This document shows, one piece after another, positions 13,601 through 14,558 of a DNA stretch of 14,558 nt. The stretch covers positions 1 through 14,558 of the forward strand of contig JAGWPH010000114.1 of the NCBI GenBank assembly GCA_028870615.1, read 5' to 3'. This DNA comes from Betaproteobacteria bacterium (lineage in GTDB: Bacteria > Pseudomonadota > Gammaproteobacteria > Burkholderiales > Ferrovaceae). A program made the position numbers and the translations under genes. Positions within the stretch are counted from its first letter, which is position 1; each line of letters begins with the position of its first letter. The notes under the pieces are model-generated. The model was not told the origin of the DNA and did no database searches. It worked only from the letters and a program-made list of their open reading frames with translations.

Positions 13601-14244
13601 ACACAGCTTTAACTACCCTGAACCTAAAGGGTGCAGTGATTGGTACGTTTGCATCGGGTGCCAATAGTGCGGCGCTGACTGTAGCCGGCTCAACCGACAA
13701 CTCAGCTGTGACTATTGATCTGCACTCAAGCGCAAAGGCCAATACTGTCACCTTGGGTACTGGAGCAGACACCGTCAAGTTGGGCACGGATACGGCAGCT
13801 ACCACCGGGGGTAGCGCTGTGACTTTTGGTGCACACACTGGAGTAGATGCCATTACTCTGGCTGATGTTGTTACGACCTCGAGTGGTATTAACTCAGCTT
13901 CGTCAACACAAGCTTCACTGCTGACGTCGGGTATGAACGTTGTTACCGGTCTTGCATCTGGTGACACGATCAACTTTACAACGGAAACTGCGCAATCTTC
14001 AGCCATTCTGACTGCATCACAAACGATTGTTCAGGCAACAAACCTCGCTGGTGCCAATAGCACTATTCAAGAGGCACATGGTACCTATAGCAGTGGTGTG
14101 TTCACTTACAACGGATCAGGGAATGACACACTGGTGACGTTTGATGCGGGTGCTAACGGTACACATGATTTGGTGAGCATCGTATTGGTCGGCTACCACG
14201 GGACACTTGGCACTCTAGCCTCTAGTGTCTCTACCCTAGGCTGA
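10624..14244 (+). CDS. S-layer-like beta-strand-repeat surface protein
   Basis: 1206 residues made almost wholly of Thr, Ser, Gly, Ala, Asn, Val and Leu. Reading it through I find no arginine, no cysteine and only about 12 lysines, so it is strongly acidic. There is no signal peptide, as is usual for type I-secreted S-layer proteins such as Caulobacter RsaA. Residues 1 to about 145 form a distinct N-terminal domain (VALYEAINGQAPGYTVYNHD, YGVNWLVNALATIT). A module at about 166-210 (TFTLTSGADSFTG, then LIGGGGTGNVLNI) begins the beta-strand repeats. RTX-like calcium motifs appear as GGTGKDTVT (about 675), LGTGADTVKLG (about 1044) and NGSGNDTLVTF (about 1163). The C-terminal 80 residues probably carry the secretion signal. 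AGAGGA precedes the ATG by 6 bases. No type I exporter is visible in the window. A large RTX-type adhesin is the alternative to a true S-layer subunit. Confidence 0.8.
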   Translation: MSQLTPSSNIVALYEAINGQAPGYTVYNHDLPLYTSGTAQAGVYLGQVGLTDAATAFTQIFGNLGLATTSTSTSTAAVTAQAGLYAALVSIVNTPANNVSLAYGVNWLVNALATITSTNSSYANYSAASTTLNTNITNGVSYSGTTTNGSPESVALLTTVSTGKTFTLTSGADSFTGLSTGNNTFNASATTFSALDNLIGGGGTGNVLNITDSAAGINTTTAVGATVSGIQTANLTDSFSGGGVNANTSGWTGLTTLTTANNGGALTLTVASTASDTSTASAVATNNVTIDGGINVALTETGATSGTITVGGTTAPTGTITVNNTASASGAATGTVGVTGGTVVAVTNNLSNSNTATSGSTIATGGVVTLTGGTATTSASITQTAPVQQVDTVTWVAFSSSDTTSDSETIGGVTVTVSSGSTAYTAANVATVAAGGTVSGLSLTTSANWTVSGATSGGATTFTSTGANTSSAIGAGTQGSSHGGSPTAVTVTNGVVDGNAIITDANTIATVPTAGTITTATLSGLSGTSNKISDNALTSLTINNSLASTTVTVDAKTFASPATTLALSLNNDAGLTFTDTQNAYTTLNVTTGATASTLTAVNATGVTAETISGSSVLTQTAAGMTALATVTVTGAAGLTDSDLNAGALNKLTSVNASGSSGAITVSLNSTQTAFTGGTGKDTVTISSVATQTIKGGSATGNEIVWNGAALPTSGTPAVQGLGTVSGFTTLGVGPSYAATTGSFDLSVLTGYTALDVLANTTVTGLVKFVNAAAATTLAIDGGVAGTVSFNSADASGFSDSLSATVGTSKTTSGFTVGTFAVADSAGTGFGTLTLNTVNKADTSGTGTLVTDTISTLTDNYLSTLNVTGSSSLTIGIETDSSGSLTIAANAASNVTGTTAALTFNTLTDNSLVFLNINGSEAVTIGTGTVGTTANALVNNSSGTLSITANDSAGVTINGFSDGTANALALTTLTINDTNTATAGTVTLTNGVTDTALTTLNLKGAVIGTFASGANSAALTVAGSTDNSAVTIDLHSSAKANTVTLGTGADTVKLGTDTAATTGGSAVTFGAHTGVDAITLADVVTTSSGINSASSTQASLLTSGMNVVTGLASGDTINFTTETAQSSAILTASQTIVQATNLAGANSTIQEAHGTYSSGVFTYNGSGNDTLVTFDAGANGTHDLVSIVLVGYHGTLGTLASSVSTLG

Positions 14245-14265
14245 TCTCTTTCTTCACTGGAAATG

Positions 14266-14283
14266 CCCACAGAACACCGTGGG
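14266..14283 (+). other. Small hairpin between S-layer stop and terminator
   Basis: CCCAC (14266-14270), 8-base loop, GTGGG (14279-14283). With no T-run it is not a terminator by itself but may protect the mRNA 3' end. Confidence 0.35.
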
Positions 14284-14294
14284 TTGGAACAAAT

Positions 14295-14328
14295 AAAACC
14301 CCACTGCTCACAAGGCGGTGGGGTTTTT
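14295..14328 (+). terminator. Strong intrinsic terminator of the S-layer gene
   Basis: AAAACCCCAC (14295-14304) pairs perfectly with GTGGGGTTTT (14318-14327) around a 13-base loop, followed by a T-run. It lies 50 bp after the stop codon; the A-run on its left side means it could also stop transcripts coming from the right. Confidence 0.88.
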
Positions 14329-14454
14329 AATGAGGAAAGCCAAAATGCCCATCATCAAGATCGCGATGAGAAGGAGTACGACCCAAACCAACTGTCTTAA
14401 GGTAAGCGCTCATTAAACAGCGTCTGGCACTGGGGGGTTTTGTAGGGAATGATT

Positions 14455-14480
14455 GTGTCCACGTTCATCTACGTGGACAC
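14455..14480 (+). promoter_or_regulatory. Hairpin immediately before the IS transposase-gene start
   Basis: GTGTCCACGT (14455-14464), loop TCATCT, ACGTGGACAC (14471-14480): a perfect 10-bp stem ending 2 bp before the ATG. It occupies the place of the ribosome-binding site, which is otherwise missing, and could block translation of read-through transcripts. Confidence 0.55.
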
Positions 14481-14482
14481 CT

Positions 14483-14558
14483 ATGACAGAGAATACTACA
14501 GAGTTATCGAGGCCGCTGGTTGTGGGTCACAAGCGGGACGGGCGGTGCTGCTACGACC
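14483..14558 (+). CDS. tnpA: IS66-family accessory transposition protein TnpA, 5' part
   Basis: The frame from ATG 14483 is open to the window end and reads MTENTTELSRPLVVGHKR then DGRCCYD. The (V/G)xKRDGRxxYD pattern is the N-terminus of the small IS66 TnpA protein, which has a helix-turn-helix further on. IS66 elements carry tnpA, tnpB and tnpC, needed together for transposition; here only about 25 residues are visible, so completeness cannot be judged. No Shine-Dalgarno is seen, its place being taken by a hairpin. Confidence 0.72.
   Translation, partial: MTENTTELSRPLVVGHKRDGRCCYD

Larger units (their letters stand above)
14402..14558 (+). mobile_element. Left end of an IS66-family insertion sequence (runs off the window)
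   Basis: GTAAGCGCTCATTAAACAGC at 14402 starts with the GTAAGCG characteristic of IS66-family inverted repeats and is followed after about 80 bp by a TnpA-like reading frame. The adjoining 8 bases, GTCTTAAG (14394-14401), would be the target duplication typical of this family. The right end lies outside the window. Confidence 0.75.

Noticed and set aside
11046..14006. Long open frames on the minus strand under the S-layer gene (for example 11313-11753, 12066-12704, 13200-14006)
   Set aside because: They are antisense shadows produced by the Arg-free, Thr/Ala/Gly-rich codon use of the plus-strand gene; they lack ribosome sites and recognisable domains.
14345..14416. 23-residue frame MPIIKIAMRRSTTQ... 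after the S-layer terminator
   Set aside because: It crosses into the IS66 end, so its stop comes from the insertion; with about 18 codons of host sequence it cannot be distinguished from chance.

Overview
The window looks like a chromosomal segment of a Gram-negative proteobacterium, probably a betaproteobacterium or close relative. The evidence is a signal-peptide protein next to an outer-membrane beta-barrel, CRP-type sites, G+C-rich codon use in the core genes, and an S-layer-like protein of a kind known from Gram-negatives. No rRNA, tRNA or CRISPR array is visible, and the species cannot be named from the sequence.

Left part (1-5540) is an accessory region. From left to right it holds a hipBA toxin-antitoxin pair on the minus strand with three evenly spaced palindromic operators, a DUF4236 gene whose membrane tail is cut off by an in-frame TGA, a C-terminal remnant of a larger regulator, a TacA/TacT-like (DUF1778/GNAT acetyltransferase) toxin-antitoxin pair on the plus strand, and an A+T-rich gene for a winged-helix / GHKL-ATPase / STAS-like (DUF4325) fusion. 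That last gene is preceded by a phased array of TTGACAAT boxes. Two related hairpin elements (about 45-101 and 3287-3342) flank the hipBA/DUF4236/remnant block.

Middle part (5600-10362) is a compact plus-strand operon: a FecR-domain protein with a C-terminal barrel-like domain, a CHASE2 receptor-type class III nucleotidyl cyclase, and a TPR plus beta-barrel outer-membrane protein resembling the Slam/DUF560 (type XI secretion) family. A CRP-like site and a -10 box in class II geometry lie in front of it, and a weak intrinsic terminator follows it.

Right part (10363-14558) carries a 1206-residue Thr/Ser/Gly/Ala-rich S-layer-like protein with no arginine and no cysteine. Its leader has a perfect-consensus CRP site, a class II -10 box and a strong 5'-UTR hairpin. 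A strong terminator follows, then the left end of an IS66-like element with the start of its transposase accessory gene running off the window.

The most coherent reading is a small envelope regulon. A membrane cyclase senses an extracytoplasmic state, possibly through or together with the FecR protein that may be exported by the Slam-like barrel. CRP-cAMP then acts both on the sensor operon and on the S-layer gene. The regulatory link is inferred from site sequence and spacing. The cyclase has substitutions at two normally catalytic positions, so cAMP production itself is uncertain.
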